DNA from: Siphonodentalium dalli
Taxonomy: Eukaryota; Mollusca; Scaphopoda; Gadilida; Siphonodentaliidae
Direction: 5' to 3'
Length of the DNA stretch: 64,000 nt
NCBI GenBank assembly: GCA_032622095.1
Contig: CP136068.1
Span: 138,079,989-138,143,988, forward strand
The translations under genes and the position numbers were made by a program. The notes under the pieces were generated by a model. That model ran no database searches, was not told where the DNA came from, and saw only the letters and a program-made list of their open reading frames with translations. Positions 25,580 through 36,552 of the stretch are shown piece by piece. Each line of letters begins with the position of its first letter. The first letter of the stretch is position 1.

Positions 25580-27607
25580 TTATTGTTGTTGTTGTTGTCG
25601 TTGGTATTGATGTTTCCCACGTATATCCTCAGTTGTGTTATGGTAGTTATTGTCACGTCTATCGTCAAAGGAACGTTTGGACAGCCAAGGTCTACATAAT
25701 ACGGCAATAGGCCAGAAACCTTTCCTGAGTACTTCATCAACATCATCCACATGAATATTTATTCTGGCTGACACAGGACCGTCAGCTCTTCCACCTTGCA
25801 GGATTCGAACAACTGAGTGACGCACTTCAAATTCATCCAGATAATCAGAAAGCACATATGCATCGACTTTAACATCTAGGTTACCGAGGAACACACGCGA
25901 TGTTCTAATAGGGCCGTCGTTTGACTTTTGATAGAACCTGGAAAAGGATGCGTTGTTCGATGAGTAGTTATTTCGCGAAGGGCGTCTGTTGTGGTTTGAA
26001 TGATCATCGTTAGCACCAGGCTTCTCTGATTGCAGGTGGCTCCGTTTATTGGAGTGTCGAGTGTCTTCTGTGGAATCGTGGTGGGTGTCGTCACAATCAT
26101 CCACAGGAATATCACGGAGGTCATAATTGGATTGTTGGTTGTCAACGTGCGTGTCATGATTAGCGTGACGCGCATAGTTAATAGAGTTATTCTTCTTGTC
26201 GAGTGGTGTGTTTTTTGGCTCTTTATCTGTGCGTTTAACGTGAGAAGAACTTGGTGTAGACGTTTCCTGCGGGTTGAATTTTGAAGCACTAGGTATGGGT
26301 GAAGATGGGTGCTTGCTAATACCAACCAGCTGAATGTCTGCATGGCTAACTGACGGCGATTGTGGGTATCCTCTTGTATCAATTGGGTTTTGCGATCGGT
26401 TAGCGTGGATTGTGTTCCATGTCAAGTGGGCGAATTTGTTAAGTTCGCCATATATATGGCCGACGAAACTTTGCATATCAGCTTTGAGGTTCTCTGTGCA
26501 GCGATGTTCACAATCACAATTGGCATTGTCAGATGTTTTTTGTGAGTTCGATTTGCCCTTCAAGTTGTTCTTGTTGTGTAACTCTTCGAGTGTTTTTATC
26601 CTTCCACCAATGGATGCTATTGAGCCTTTGGTTGAGTTGACTTGAGTCAGAAACAGTTCACACTTATCCAAGATTGTTGAAATGTCTTGCTTCATTGTTT
26701 TCATGTCGGCCTTCATTTTAGCAATGCCATTGCATTTATCGCTCTCGATGCGCTCCACCGCAAGGCTGTTTGTATACGATACACGTTCAACTGCTTCAAG
26801 TCTGCGTAAAATATCTTGTTGTGAAACTTCATTGGTGCTAACTCGAGCTGAGAGGTCGGACGAGAAGGTATCAATCTGTGTTTGCATTTTGTCCTTTGAC
26901 TGCTGTAGAAGGGTTATATTCGTTCGAACTCCGATGTCATTGTATATATCCTCTGTGGTGTTAGTTCTCTCGGAATCAGGTTCCATATCGCATGTTTCAT
27001 CCGGCAGAATTTTAGGCGTGGAGTTGGCTTTAGACTGGCTCTGATGTTGGCTTCTGGTACGTGATGCACTCAACATATGCACAATATATTCTACCTTCTC
27101 TTCAAGTAGACAATAGAAAAGGTTGTAGATGTCAATTGCCAACTTTTTGGACACAGGCTCAGAGGTTTTAGTCTGAATTCGCCGTTTCAGAATTGCATCT
27201 GGAGCTATATTAACAATTTTAAGTTTTTTAATTTCACCAAATAATGTCAGTCGCATTGCTTCTAGTTTTGATTCTACTTCCTTTGTCGAGTATAGTAGTT
27301 TGGCTACGAACGCGTCCTTAGGCGTATTGTGTACGAACTCCATCATTAGCATAATGTAGAACTTAATGTCTTTATCAACGCTGCTATCGATTTGCAAACT
27401 CGTAGTGAAACAATTGAATGCGTTCGTAAACATAGTACATGTATTTGGTTTCTGACTTTGAGCGTAGGTGTGGTCAGGTACTTTTGACTCCATATTTGGG
27501 GTATCAAGGTTCGAAGGCACAATCGTGTTGGCGCACATGGAGTCCATATTGAGGATGGCATCTGTTTCAGTCAGAATATTATCCATAGCTGAGAATTCAA
27601 TGAGCAA
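25580..27607 (-). CDS. LINE-1a ORF1: nucleic-acid-binding protein
   Basis: 675 residues, ahead of ORF2. No standard zinc finger is seen. Layout: an N-terminal region with helical stretches (about 75-185); a heptad-rich coiled coil (about 231-350); a long polar His/Asn/Asp/Ser-rich linker (about 400-565); a C-terminal module (570-642) beginning RVFLGNLDVKVDAYVLSDYL and ending FWPIAVLCRPW; then a poly-Gln end. The C-terminal module is also in ORF1 of the divergent LINE at 27993, in the same order, and probably is an RRM-like RNA-binding fold (inference). The second Met (residue 8, MDNILTE) is an alternative start. Role by analogy: trimeric RNA chaperone of the retrotransposon RNP. Confidence 0.85.
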   Translation of the reverse strand: MLIEFSAMDNILTETDAILNMDSMCANTIVPSNLDTPNMESKVPDHTYAQSQKPNTCTMFTNAFNCFTTSLQIDSSVDKDIKFYIMLMMEFVHNTPKDAFVAKLLYSTKEVESKLEAMRLTLFGEIKKLKIVNIAPDAILKRRIQTKTSEPVSKKLAIDIYNLFYCLLEEKVEYIVHMLSASRTRSQHQSQSKANSTPKILPDETCDMEPDSERTNTTEDIYNDIGVRTNITLLQQSKDKMQTQIDTFSSDLSARVSTNEVSQQDILRRLEAVERVSYTNSLAVERIESDKCNGIAKMKADMKTMKQDISTILDKCELFLTQVNSTKGSIASIGGRIKTLEELHNKNNLKGKSNSQKTSDNANCDCEHRCTENLKADMQSFVGHIYGELNKFAHLTWNTIHANRSQNPIDTRGYPQSPSVSHADIQLVGISKHPSSPIPSASKFNPQETSTPSSSHVKRTDKEPKNTPLDKKNNSINYARHANHDTHVDNQQSNYDLRDIPVDDCDDTHHDSTEDTRHSNKRSHLQSEKPGANDDHSNHNRRPSRNNYSSNNASFSRFYQKSNDGPIRTSRVFLGNLDVKVDAYVLSDYLDEFEVRHSVVRILQGGRADGPVSARINIHVDDVDEVLRKGFWPIAVLCRPWLSKRSFDDRRDNNYHNTTEDIRGKHQYQRQQQQQ

Positions 27608-27992
27608 TAGGAATACTTTCTAGGTGTTTATTGGTCGAGTGCAGACTCATCGACGTCAATTGAGTGGCAATTGACCAATTATACACTGGATACAGTTTAT
27701 ATTGATTGTTTATCACACCTATCTGGACAGAGGTGTCGGGTGTGCCATTGTCCAATTTTGGCGAAACAATGACAGACAATTAACATGTACAGGTGGATAA
27801 ATATGGCGACATTACACAGGGTAGAGGAAGGTCCCAATGACTGAGGGAAAAAAGTTCAACAGTTCAAAAAACGTTATACTCAAGTACAATTCACACTGTA
27901 TCATTTCGAAGATGATCCTTATTCGTTGTAGAAATTATCCATCCAACTTTGGAAGCTGACCGCGGTCTTTATCTTGGTATTCATAGCGAAAC
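27608..27992. promoter_or_regulatory. Shared 385-bp divergent 5' region of two LINEs
   Basis: This interval separates the ORF1 starts of LINE-1a (minus) and LINE-1b (plus), so it must contain both 5' UTRs and any internal promoters. It includes a local inverted repeat (gacgtcaattgagtggcaat then tgacca, about 27652-27677). No TATA box was identified. Promoter activity is inferred only from position. Confidence 0.5.
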
Positions 27993-29204
27993 ATGAAGAG
28001 CGAGATGAGGAACGTCCATTCAGTAAATCAGCCCAGTGAAATAAAAGATGTAGTCACGCCTCTTTCTACAGACGAACCTAATGTGCAGTCCCAACAGACA
28101 CAGCCTTCACAGACACAGTGTGTGTGTGCATCAGTGTGTATCCAGGACATGATAATCGATCTGAACTCTTCAGTCACGCTGTTGAAGGCAGATATTCACA
28201 GATTATCTGCTACGGTGGAGGAACCAGGCGGTAGACTGAATTCTGGGTTCAGCTCAATTGAGTCAGCAGTTTCTGAACTCAAAGATGCAGTTGCGTCCAT
28301 GAGGTCTGACATATTATCTGCGAAAGCAGATGCTGTACTTGCACTTGTTCAATCAGAATCCAATAAACAGTCTATCGAAAATCTCAAACATTTGCATGCC
28401 ACCAGTTCCAGTGATATTACTTCTTCCGAAATCGCTTCGTTCAAGCTCGATGATATCGAGAAAGCGATAGGATCCAATGATCTTGTGTGCAAGAACACGC
28501 TCAATCGTCTAACAGACCTGAGCACATCTATCACGGGAGTGGAGGAATCCACCGAGGCAAGCATAAAATCACTCAATGCTTCACTCAGACGTGATATAGA
28601 AGCCACAAATGCGAACTTTGATAGTGTGAGCAACTACTTCGAGCAGCTATTTCAAACGTTGATTGATGTGTATGAATCAAGGATACTGAATTTAGAGATT
28701 TCCCCCAAATGTGGTGATATTACGAGTACCCCTGCCGAAGTGAATGTCCCACCCTCTCAACACGACAGAAGACCCATCGACAGGATATCGGATCAGCCGT
28801 CTTCTCCACAAGTGGATGGTCATCTGTCCCTGCACTCTATTCCGGTGTCGACGAATGAATCTTACGAGCTTGGCCACCCTTTCAATACAAGCGCAAGAAC
28901 TGGCGCATTCGACAGACAATATGCACATTCTGAGGATCGCAGCTTTTATTTGGGTGGAGTTGGACCTCAGGACTCACAGAAGTTGATACGCGACTATCTG
29001 AAGAAACGCTACATCATCCCATCCTACGTAAAGGTTATTAGTAGTAGGAACCCTGGTTACTTGGCAGCCAAAATAACAATCCCAGCCTGTGATTGTGACA
29101 GTATCGCCACACCTTCATTTTGGCCGGATGGTGTCTACTGCAGACCATGGAGAAACCATGGCAGACAATACAATAACTCTTTAACAAACAGCAATCATGG
29201 ATAG
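27993..29204 (+). CDS. LINE-1b ORF1: nucleic-acid-binding protein
   Basis: 403 residues. The middle (about 45-235) is largely heptad-patterned coiled coil (for example MIIDLNSSVTLLKADIHRLS). A polar linker follows. The C-terminal module (about 312-390) starts SFYLGGVGPQDSQKLIRDYL and ends FWPDGVYCRPW, matching the LINE-1a ORF1 module in order and end motif. It is shorter than LINE-1a ORF1 because the N-terminal extension and part of the linker are missing. The stop overlaps the ORF2 start: atggatag serves as both ATG and TAG, an 8-nt overlap suggesting coupled re-initiation (inference). Confidence 0.85.
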   Translation: MKSEMRNVHSVNQPSEIKDVVTPLSTDEPNVQSQQTQPSQTQCVCASVCIQDMIIDLNSSVTLLKADIHRLSATVEEPGGRLNSGFSSIESAVSELKDAVASMRSDILSAKADAVLALVQSESNKQSIENLKHLHATSSSDITSSEIASFKLDDIEKAIGSNDLVCKNTLNRLTDLSTSITGVEESTEASIKSLNASLRRDIEATNANFDSVSNYFEQLFQTLIDVYESRILNLEISPKCGDITSTPAEVNVPPSQHDRRPIDRISDQPSSPQVDGHLSLHSIPVSTNESYELGHPFNTSARTGAFDRQYAHSEDRSFYLGGVGPQDSQKLIRDYLKKRYIIPSYVKVISSRNPGYLAAKITIPACDCDSIATPSFWPDGVYCRPWRNHGRQYNNSLTNSNHG

Positions 29205-32200
29205 TTGCAATATTATTCATAACGCTATTGTCTATACTGATGTACATGTAATTAGTTGGAACGCCACTGGCCTCACTTCCAGTGCCTCTTATTTGAATGA
29301 CCTCCTGAATCACCAAGAATATGATATTGTAGGAATCTCAGAGCATTGGCTTGATCAAGGGAAACTCCATCTTTTGAATGAAATCCACGATAAATACACT
29401 AGCTTTGCAAAATGTGGAAAAACCATCGTCACTAAGACAGGTGGTAGCTACTGTCGTGATGGAGTTGCTTTTCTCATTAATAAGAAACATGTCATCAATA
29501 CTTCGGGCATCTCAGTCGATAACGAGCGGATCATTGGGATCCGACTCCGCTTGGGATATGATCAGTTTATCTTCATCCTGCAAGTATATCTCCCCAATAC
29601 CAATTATTCAGATGAAGATTATCGTAAGTGCCTCAATGATCTAAATGATCTCATTTACGAGCTATCGCCTCGTGGTATGCTACTTTTAATGGGAGACTTT
29701 AATGCAAACTTACCACGTTCATGGGTATGCTCTCGCCCTTTGGGCACCGCACAAAATGCTAGAGCACGTCTCCTGAATCAATTTCTATCTAAGCATACCA
29801 TGTCATCGTTGATGTCATCATCTAGCTGCAAAGGTCCCGATGCGTCTTATGTTCCCTATACAACTGTTGCGTCATCCTCACTGATCGACCATATCATTGT
29901 CCGAGAATGTAAAGCAGACCTAATTAAGAATATTGAAATCCTTGATGACAATGCAATTAACACGTCTAACCATCGACCAGTGAAATGTACAGTGAACTTC
30001 CCCTCATGCACGACCGATAACTCTAATCGGTGTCGTAAGTATGTAAATTGGAAGAAAATAGATATAGAAATGTATCAGAATGGAGTTAAAGGGTATATTT
30101 CAAGTCTCAATGTCAAAATAAACTCGGAGAGTGACATTGACTTTCTCTATTCACAGCTTGTGCATACTCTCTTACAATCTGCTACGGACTCATGTCCGAA
30201 CTTGAACAATAAGCGAAAATCCAAACCATATTGGTCACGGAATCTAACCGAACTTCACTCAGCCATGCTCGATGTTAGGAAAGCCTGGATTTCGATGGGG
30301 AAGCCCAGCTGCTCATCGAACCACGCTTTTCGAGCTTATCGGGATAAAAAGCGTGAATTTCACAGAGTGCAACGTTCCACCATTAAAAATTACCTCTCAA
30401 ATACCGCGAGTCGAGTAGAAGCTTATGCTAAAAGTGATCAAAAACGCTTTTGGAAAGCTGTAAACTCCAAAGACAGGTGTTATATCACACCCGGTACGGA
30501 AATGTTATTCAATGGAATCATGTGCAGAGATCCTTCTCATATTGCCCAAGGGTGGAAAAGCTATTTTTCTGAGCTATATAAATGTTCATCACATACGAAC
30601 TCAACTTTTGGAAACGCAGTCAGTGTACATGTTGACACAATTTTATCTGATAGCCAATCTGAAAGTGGCATCCCTGACTTCGCTAATTATGTCTCACTGG
30701 CCGAATTGACTGACTCAATAAAGGAGTTCAAAGCAAACAAGGCGGGCGGTCTTGATGAGCTAGTGAACGAACATATTATTAATGCACCGCCCGCATTATG
30801 TGATATTTTATGTATATTTTATTCCCAAATTTTGCGGTTTGCCTATATTCCCCCTGACATGAAAAAAGGCCTCATTGTACCCATATTCAAAGGCGACCCA
30901 AAACCACCTCATGTACCTGATAGTTATCGTGCGATCACACTTCTCTCTGTGCTCTATAAGCTGCTTGAGGCGATTCTTCTTCGACGACTTCGGCAAAGCC
31001 GATTGTTTAAGAATTTCCCAAGCAGCTTACAGAACGGATTTCAAAGGGGCGTGGGATGCACGATAACTACATTCGAGCTATAGGAAGCATTTGCGTATGC
31101 AGAAGCATATGGATCAAGTGTCTATGCGGCATTTTTAGATTCAAAGAAAGCCTTTGATCGAGTGTGGCACGAAGGTCTCATTTACAAATTACACCAGAAA
31201 GGTGTCACAGGTCTTACATTGAAACTAATTATGAATATGTATTCAAAGGTTCAGAGTCACGTCATGTATAAGGGAAATATTTCTGAATCATTTGTAATCG
31301 AACAAGGCACAAGACAAGGAGGTGTCTTGTCTCCCTTCCTTTATCTAGTCTTCATTGATGAGCTTCTTGCGGATCTTGCAAAATCAACTGATGGCCTATA
31401 TATAGGTTCAACATCATGCGCATCGCCGACAACGGCAGATGACATCACTGTTCTCTCTCTCACTGAAGGTGGCTTACGCAGACTTCTTAATATTTGTCAC
31501 ATCTATAGTAAAAAGTGGCGCTTTGAATTCTCCAATGAAAAAAGCAAGGTGCTGCTTTTCAATAGTAATCGCAGCATGGGTTGTACCATGTCTCGATCCT
31601 GGAAACTTGGTCCAGATGTAATACAACAAGTAGAGGAAGTCGTCCATCTTGGTATCAAACAAAACTGTAAATCTGGACAGCTGCCAAAAATTCAGAACGC
31701 AACGGACATGCTACGTAAATGCTTCTTTGCAGGTTGTCGTTCTGACGTTACGTCTACGTTTTCCCCGTTAACCAATCTTATGATTTTTAAACACATAGTT
31801 ATCCCCAAGGCACTGTACGGGTGCGAAACGTGGTGGGATCTCTCTAGCACTCAACATTTATCTCTGGAAAGAGCCTATCGTATGTGCATCAAACACATGC
31901 AACACTTACCTAAACGTACCAGCACGATATTCGCTTTATCTTTATTGGGAAGATTGCCGATAGAGTACGAGCTGCATAAAAGGAAATTACTCTTTCTTAG
32001 CACACTAGTGAATCTCCCCAAAAGCCACAGAGCGGCTCTTAACATATTTTTATTCGATTTCCACGGCCACAGACTGTTTGGTCGCCCAATTAAGGGCTTT
32101 CTGAAAGACATAACTGAAATTCTCAAAGAAATTGATATGTACCACTACCTAACATCTTTCGTAGAAACAGGTGTTTTTCCGTCGCAGGCGGTTTGGAAGG

Positions 32201-32691
32201 GGATGATTAGAGATCGCCTTGCTGCACATTATGCCCGTAGGGTGCATCTCAGTGTACAGCAAGACGAAACCCTAAGATTCCTATTCAACGTGAAGCCAGA
32301 TGTTCACTCATCGTGGAGACTCTGGGAATTGTGCCGCAATGAACCCGATTACTATCCTATGTGCATAAAAATGGCGAACATTTTGGCTAAAACTACGTAC
32401 AATAACGATGCTACTTGTATTCATTGTCATAATTCATTCGATAATCTTCTTACCCATATGTATCACGATTGCATGTCAGACTTTGCACAGGTGACGAGGA
32501 ATGCATTCTGGTATTCAGTAATAGACAGCCATGGAATAGAAACATTCGCGCTCCTAGATAACCTCAGCAAAAACACATTTCTAGCATACTGCTTTGGTGG
32601 GTGTATCCCACTACAGATTCATCTTCTCTGCAACGAGACTCTCTTATTAAAGCGATGCGTTCGCTTCATCTGTTTCCTCTGCTCGCAATAG
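29197..32691 (+). pseudogene. LINE-1b ORF2 with single premature stop
   Basis: The frame stays open from 29197 to 32691 (1164 sense positions) except for TAG at 31081-31083, codon 629. Endonuclease motifs: WNATG, GISEHWL, MGDFNANLP (165-173), SLIDHIIV and TSNHRPVK. RT motifs before the stop: SYRAITLLSVLYKLLEAIL and LQNGFQRG. After the stop, same frame: FLDSKKAFDRVW, QGTRQGGVLSP, the catalytic TADD within TTADDITVLSL, and a C-terminal knuckle C-x2-C-x8-H-x4-C (from CIHCHNSF). The TAG falls where LINE-1a has a non-conserved position before FLDVRKAFD, and a C-to-T change from CAG would explain it. It splits the RT domain, so the copy should be inactive unless the stop is read through. Confidence 0.92.
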
Positions 32692-32953
32692 AAGGTACAC
32701 TCACAACGTATATATGAACACCTCTTAATGGCGATCATTTCCATGGATACGATTTTATTGTGGCTAAACATATCCTAGCCATTTTGTATGTTGGCGTTGA
32801 ATACCAAATGCGTCCATTCACTAAAATTGCACTGAAATTGAGCACATTTGTTTACATGCCTAACTTCTGAGCTTTAACAAATCTTATGTAACATTATTTT
32901 GTTGTATATATCTGTATTATACGCAATCTCCGTTGATATGGAGGAATAAAGTA

Positions 32954-32976
32954 TCTCTCTCTCTCTCTCTCTCTCT
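32954..32976. repeat. (TC)n tail of LINE-1b
   Basis: Microsatellite immediately after ggaggaataaagta; it marks the 3' end of the plus-strand LINE. Confidence 0.9.
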
Positions 32977-33014
32977 TGGTCAACACACGCTCACCTTCGA
33001 TCAGTGTTCGCACT

Positions 33015-33075
33015 GTCGGTGGCCAATTTGTTTTCGAAATTGGCCAATAAAAATTTCATTTGGCCAAACTTATTT
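33015..33075. repeat. tttggccaa-rich direct repeat, copy A
   Basis: 33019-33070 carries ggccaattt / attggccaataaaa / catttggccaaact. The same set recurs in the same orientation at 36331-36385 (aatttggccaat twice, then catttggccaaact). Both lie next to gttcgcactg / gcgcgaacgctg phrases, suggesting copies of one repeat about 3.3 kb apart. Confidence 0.7.
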
Positions 33076-36000
33076 TTTACCCCAAATGGAGACGGAATGC
33101 TGATTCAAAAGCGCTAAATAGATCGACAGTCCCGACGAAGTTAGGCGACGGAAGTATTTACCATGAAAACCAAAAATTATTTTGTAACAGGAGCGTTGAT
33201 TGAATGGTGACGATGAACAGACGTATAATGGTGTGACGTTTTGTAGTGTGTGCATTCAGACTGCAGTCAGTAACCATTTCTTGGCTGGCTGCACAACATT
33301 AAAACTGTGTATAGTCAAACTTCACGAGACAGCAACATGTAAGCTCTCACATTTAACCAGCCATTTCAAATAATATTGGATTAAAAACACTAATCGTCAA
33401 AACGCTTAATCTGTACACTGGTTGCGTAATTGTTTGTTGATTTGGCAGGCTGTAAGATAAAATACCTAAATGCATTGTCCCATAATTGGCCGGTCGTACT
33501 TAACTCAATGGTTACGCAATGTGTCATAAACTGCCTCCCGTATAATAACAACAACCTGACTTCACACCATAAAATGTTTCACTACAATAGACATTCAACA
33601 GTTATCACTTCACAATAATAAGCATTGTTATCCTTCATCACATTTCATCCCATTTTCCTCTCTTCTGATTGGCTGAGAGTGCGTCACGTGGCGGGCCGTA
33701 AATCACCTTATTACCCTCGAGGGTAACATTGTCTCAGTCTCCTCCAAAATCAACTAACACTACTAAATTGACAACACTTCCTTTACAGAAATTGTGTATA
33801 TATATTCAATATTTTTACAAATATATTAAAAACAACCCAAAAAAAAATCACAAAAACCAAAAAAAATATTCACTGTATATATATATATACATCCACATAT
33901 ACCATTGTCTACCATCGTACATATTTTTTCAACCAATAAACTACAGCAAGAACATGAAGATGATTTCACTTACGCCCGCGCCCTGGGAACCCATTCAAAC
34001 TGGGGGAAGACGCAATCATTTCTATAACAGGCACTGCCCGCCACCAATATAATTTCAAATTCACTTTCAGAAGCTAGCGCTCTGTCATACACATTCCACT
34101 CACCTAACAACACCAACCAAGCGGGATCCGGCTTGAAAACCGACCCAGCACTAGCTTGGGGTGGGGTGCGGGAACTACAGACCCATAAGTGGTCATAGCT
34201 CTCAACGAGTTAGGAACGACATATACCAAAATATGATCGTCCCGCTTGCCGCTCTGACATTTCTTCGGGAGCAGGACGGCCCACGGCACAAGAACACACT
34301 GACATGAACTAAATGTATACATAATTTTAACAAAATAAAGAAATTACCAAAAAAAATATAAAACCAAAAAAATCTATTGAATGTAATCATGTAATCATAT
34401 ATATCTCTGTACAAACCATTCACATCGTCAACAATTAAAGTCTATCTTGTACATAATCTTCAGATTTACTTCACTTATCGGAACCCAAATAACTCTGCAC
34501 ATAAAATTGTCAGAGTCTTCACATACGCCCGTGCCATGGAATGTAGGGCGGCCCATCCAGAAACAACGAAATAAACAAAACATACTGTCTCTGCGCATTT
34601 GGCTATAGCAGAATAGCGGTATGATGGCGCATTGAATCACATTGAATCACACGCTCTGCCTTGCGGTTGGTTGTTTTTTTAAACAACTAACAAACTAACA
34701 CTATTTTAAAATTATAACACGGGCCCCGCTCCTTTTTCAGCGCACCATATGACACGCTCAGCTCAACCATATATTAAAGGGACCCACCGGGTCACCCCTC
34801 ACACCCCATATTAAAGCTCGTGGGCTCTTCCCCAAATAATCCACCCATTCAATTAAATCAAAGAGATAACATTAATCCAATTGTGTCCGCTTTTGCCGTG
34901 TTCAGACATGACTATTTTCTGTGTGCCTATCTCCAACAACAACAACCGTGGGGTGAAGGAGAAGATCACTCGATCTTTTCGACCATCCCGGGCGCTTCGC
35001 GCCCATCTACTCACTTTATGTCTCAGTTATTGACCGCTCAGCTATTACCAGTAAACATAGAACTACGAAGAACTCAACGTGCAGAGACAATCTCACAGCT
35101 CTCTAACAATTTTCGAAAACACTGTTTTTATAAACCCCACTGTATCATAACAACCGCGAACTGTGGTGTTTGCTAATTTGCATAATTGTGTGGTTTTTTA
35201 GTTGCAATTAAAACACGCTATGTATAAATGGTGTTATCGCGGACACAAATCCGTTATAATGTGTAATGTTCCTATTGGACCTTTTTATATCAATAATAAA
35301 GACCGTTGGACAAATAGATAAACCTTATTATGCAGTTGGTGTGTGCTGCAGGCGATCGCACATACGATGTACATACGTTACAAATACGTTTATGTACTAG
35401 TTCAAATAGCCACTCTTTACTGTTTATCAATTGACTATTTCTTTTCTTCAATACATTCCTCTGACTTCAGAGAATACCCGTATGTTGCGTAACAATCTGT
35501 GACATATGTCATTTCTTTTTGCACTACTACAACGTGTTAGTTTCACATTTTAGCAATCTGGAAATGAACACGTCTGTGGAAGTCATCCTACTCTGGAACG
35601 CATGTGTGATGAGAAACGCTTATTTATTCATTGTCTCATATTTGTGTGTGTCCTTTGCTCCATCTGACCAATGCAAAAGGTCAACCAACCTCATATAAGT
35701 GAAATTGATTTAGTTTGAATGTCACTGTTGTATTCATAAACATGTATATACCTGTACACATATCTCTCCTTCAAGGAGGCAATAGAACATCTCTCTCTCT
35801 CTGTCGGCGTCTTCACGGCCATTTGAAACGAAACCGAACATTTCGCTGCATGGCTACTCAACTTCGAAATTGCTTTACTCCTCTTTCCGTGGACCGATTT
35901 CCACCATGCAACCAGCAAACTGACCGGAGAATAGCTGCGCAAATGTCGGGTCTGTTAATTGATCCAGATTATGAATGTTTTATTTTCTAAATAGCGATGA

Positions 36001-36093
36001 TTCCAACATAAAATTAACTTTTCGAACTGGATTAAAGAATATATGCGCGCATTTATGCCTGCTATTAAGGAGGTTCGTGTGTACTCCTTTGTC
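33076..36093. other. Non-genic region, no gene recognised
   Basis: AT-rich with short A-rich runs (33830-33870) and a perfect gttaccctcgagggtaac palindrome at about 33711. 34100-34180 and 34700-34830 are locally GC-rich. The longest open frame (34820-35176, +, 118 codons) shows no domain, codon bias or homologous pattern I recognise. Confidence 0.5.
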
Positions 36094-36264
36094 AGATAAC
36101 ATAACAGTTATCACCCTTGTTTTCGTGAGACACGGGGATTTGTCGCCGCTCTCGACCTGGAATGTCACCCTCGGGCCTGGCGGCCCTCGGGTGACATTCC
36201 AGGTCTCGAGCGGGCGACATATCCCCGTGTCTCACTCAATCGCGGGCGATAACTGTATAATATC
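36094..36264. mobile_element. Fold-back hairpin element, 171 bp
   Basis: Two arms of about 83 bp around a loop near 36180: gtgagacacggggatttgtc (36126) and cctggaatgtcaccctcggg (36160) pair with ccctcgggtgacattccagg (36184) and gacatatccccgtgtctcac (36218). Outer ends are gataacataacagttatc and gataactgtataatatc. Typical of a MITE or Foldback unit; no coding potential. Confidence 0.88.
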
Positions 36265-36330
36265 TAAATAAAGTTTAAAACAAATATTTTAGTCATCAAT
36301 TGTGAACCGCCCAGAAAATGAGGATTTAAT

Positions 36331-36385
36331 TTGGCCAATTTTTTTTTTTAATTTGGCCAATCAAATTTTCATTTGGCCAAACTTT
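36331..36385. repeat. tttggccaa-rich direct repeat, copy B
   Basis: Counterpart of 33015-33075 in the same orientation, interrupted by a poly-T run. Confidence 0.7.
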
Positions 36386-36470
36386 TCGGTCCAGCGCGAA
36401 CGCTGCCTGTGATTTCTAGCTGATCCCATTGTGTGCGGTCAATCGGCCGGGGCATGCGAATAGCTCTTTC

Positions 36471-36552
36471 GAATAAGAAGCGTTAGTCATCACTGATCCA
36501 TCCATTATCGCGAATAAGAAGTGTTAGTCATCACTGATCCATCCATTATAGC
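36471..36552. repeat. 41-bp tandem duplication
   Basis: gaataagaagcgttagtcat begins at 36471 and again, with c to t in gaagtgttag, at 36512; both units end ccatccattat. Confidence 0.93.

Larger units (their letters stand above)
21162..27850 (-). mobile_element. Full-length APE-type non-LTR retrotransposon (LINE-1a)
   Basis: A two-ORF LINE on the minus strand: ORF1 27607-25580, ORF2 25518-21931, then a 3' UTR of about 770 bp with an (AC)n tract, ending in a small stem-loop, aataaagat and a (TA)n tail at 21162-21182. Both ORFs are uninterrupted. It is an autonomous element of the APE/RT class; the clade (CR1-, Jockey- or Tx1-like) cannot be set by eye. The 5' boundary is uncertain, within 27608-27870. 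A 3' fragment of the same or a close family lies at 41459-42600. Confidence 0.9.
27850..32980 (+). mobile_element. Near-intact APE-type LINE (LINE-1b), one nonsense codon
   Basis: A plus-strand LINE of a family related to but distinct from LINE-1a: ORF1 27993-29204, ORF2 29197-32691 with one in-frame TAG at 31081, and a 3' end of ctccgttgatatggaggaat, aaagta and (TC)n at 32954-32976. The 5' boundary is approximate. The two LINEs are head to head. Confidence 0.9.

Noticed and set aside
34820-35176. 118-codon plus-strand frame
   Set aside because: No domain, no duplicate to compare, and composition is like the surrounding non-coding DNA.
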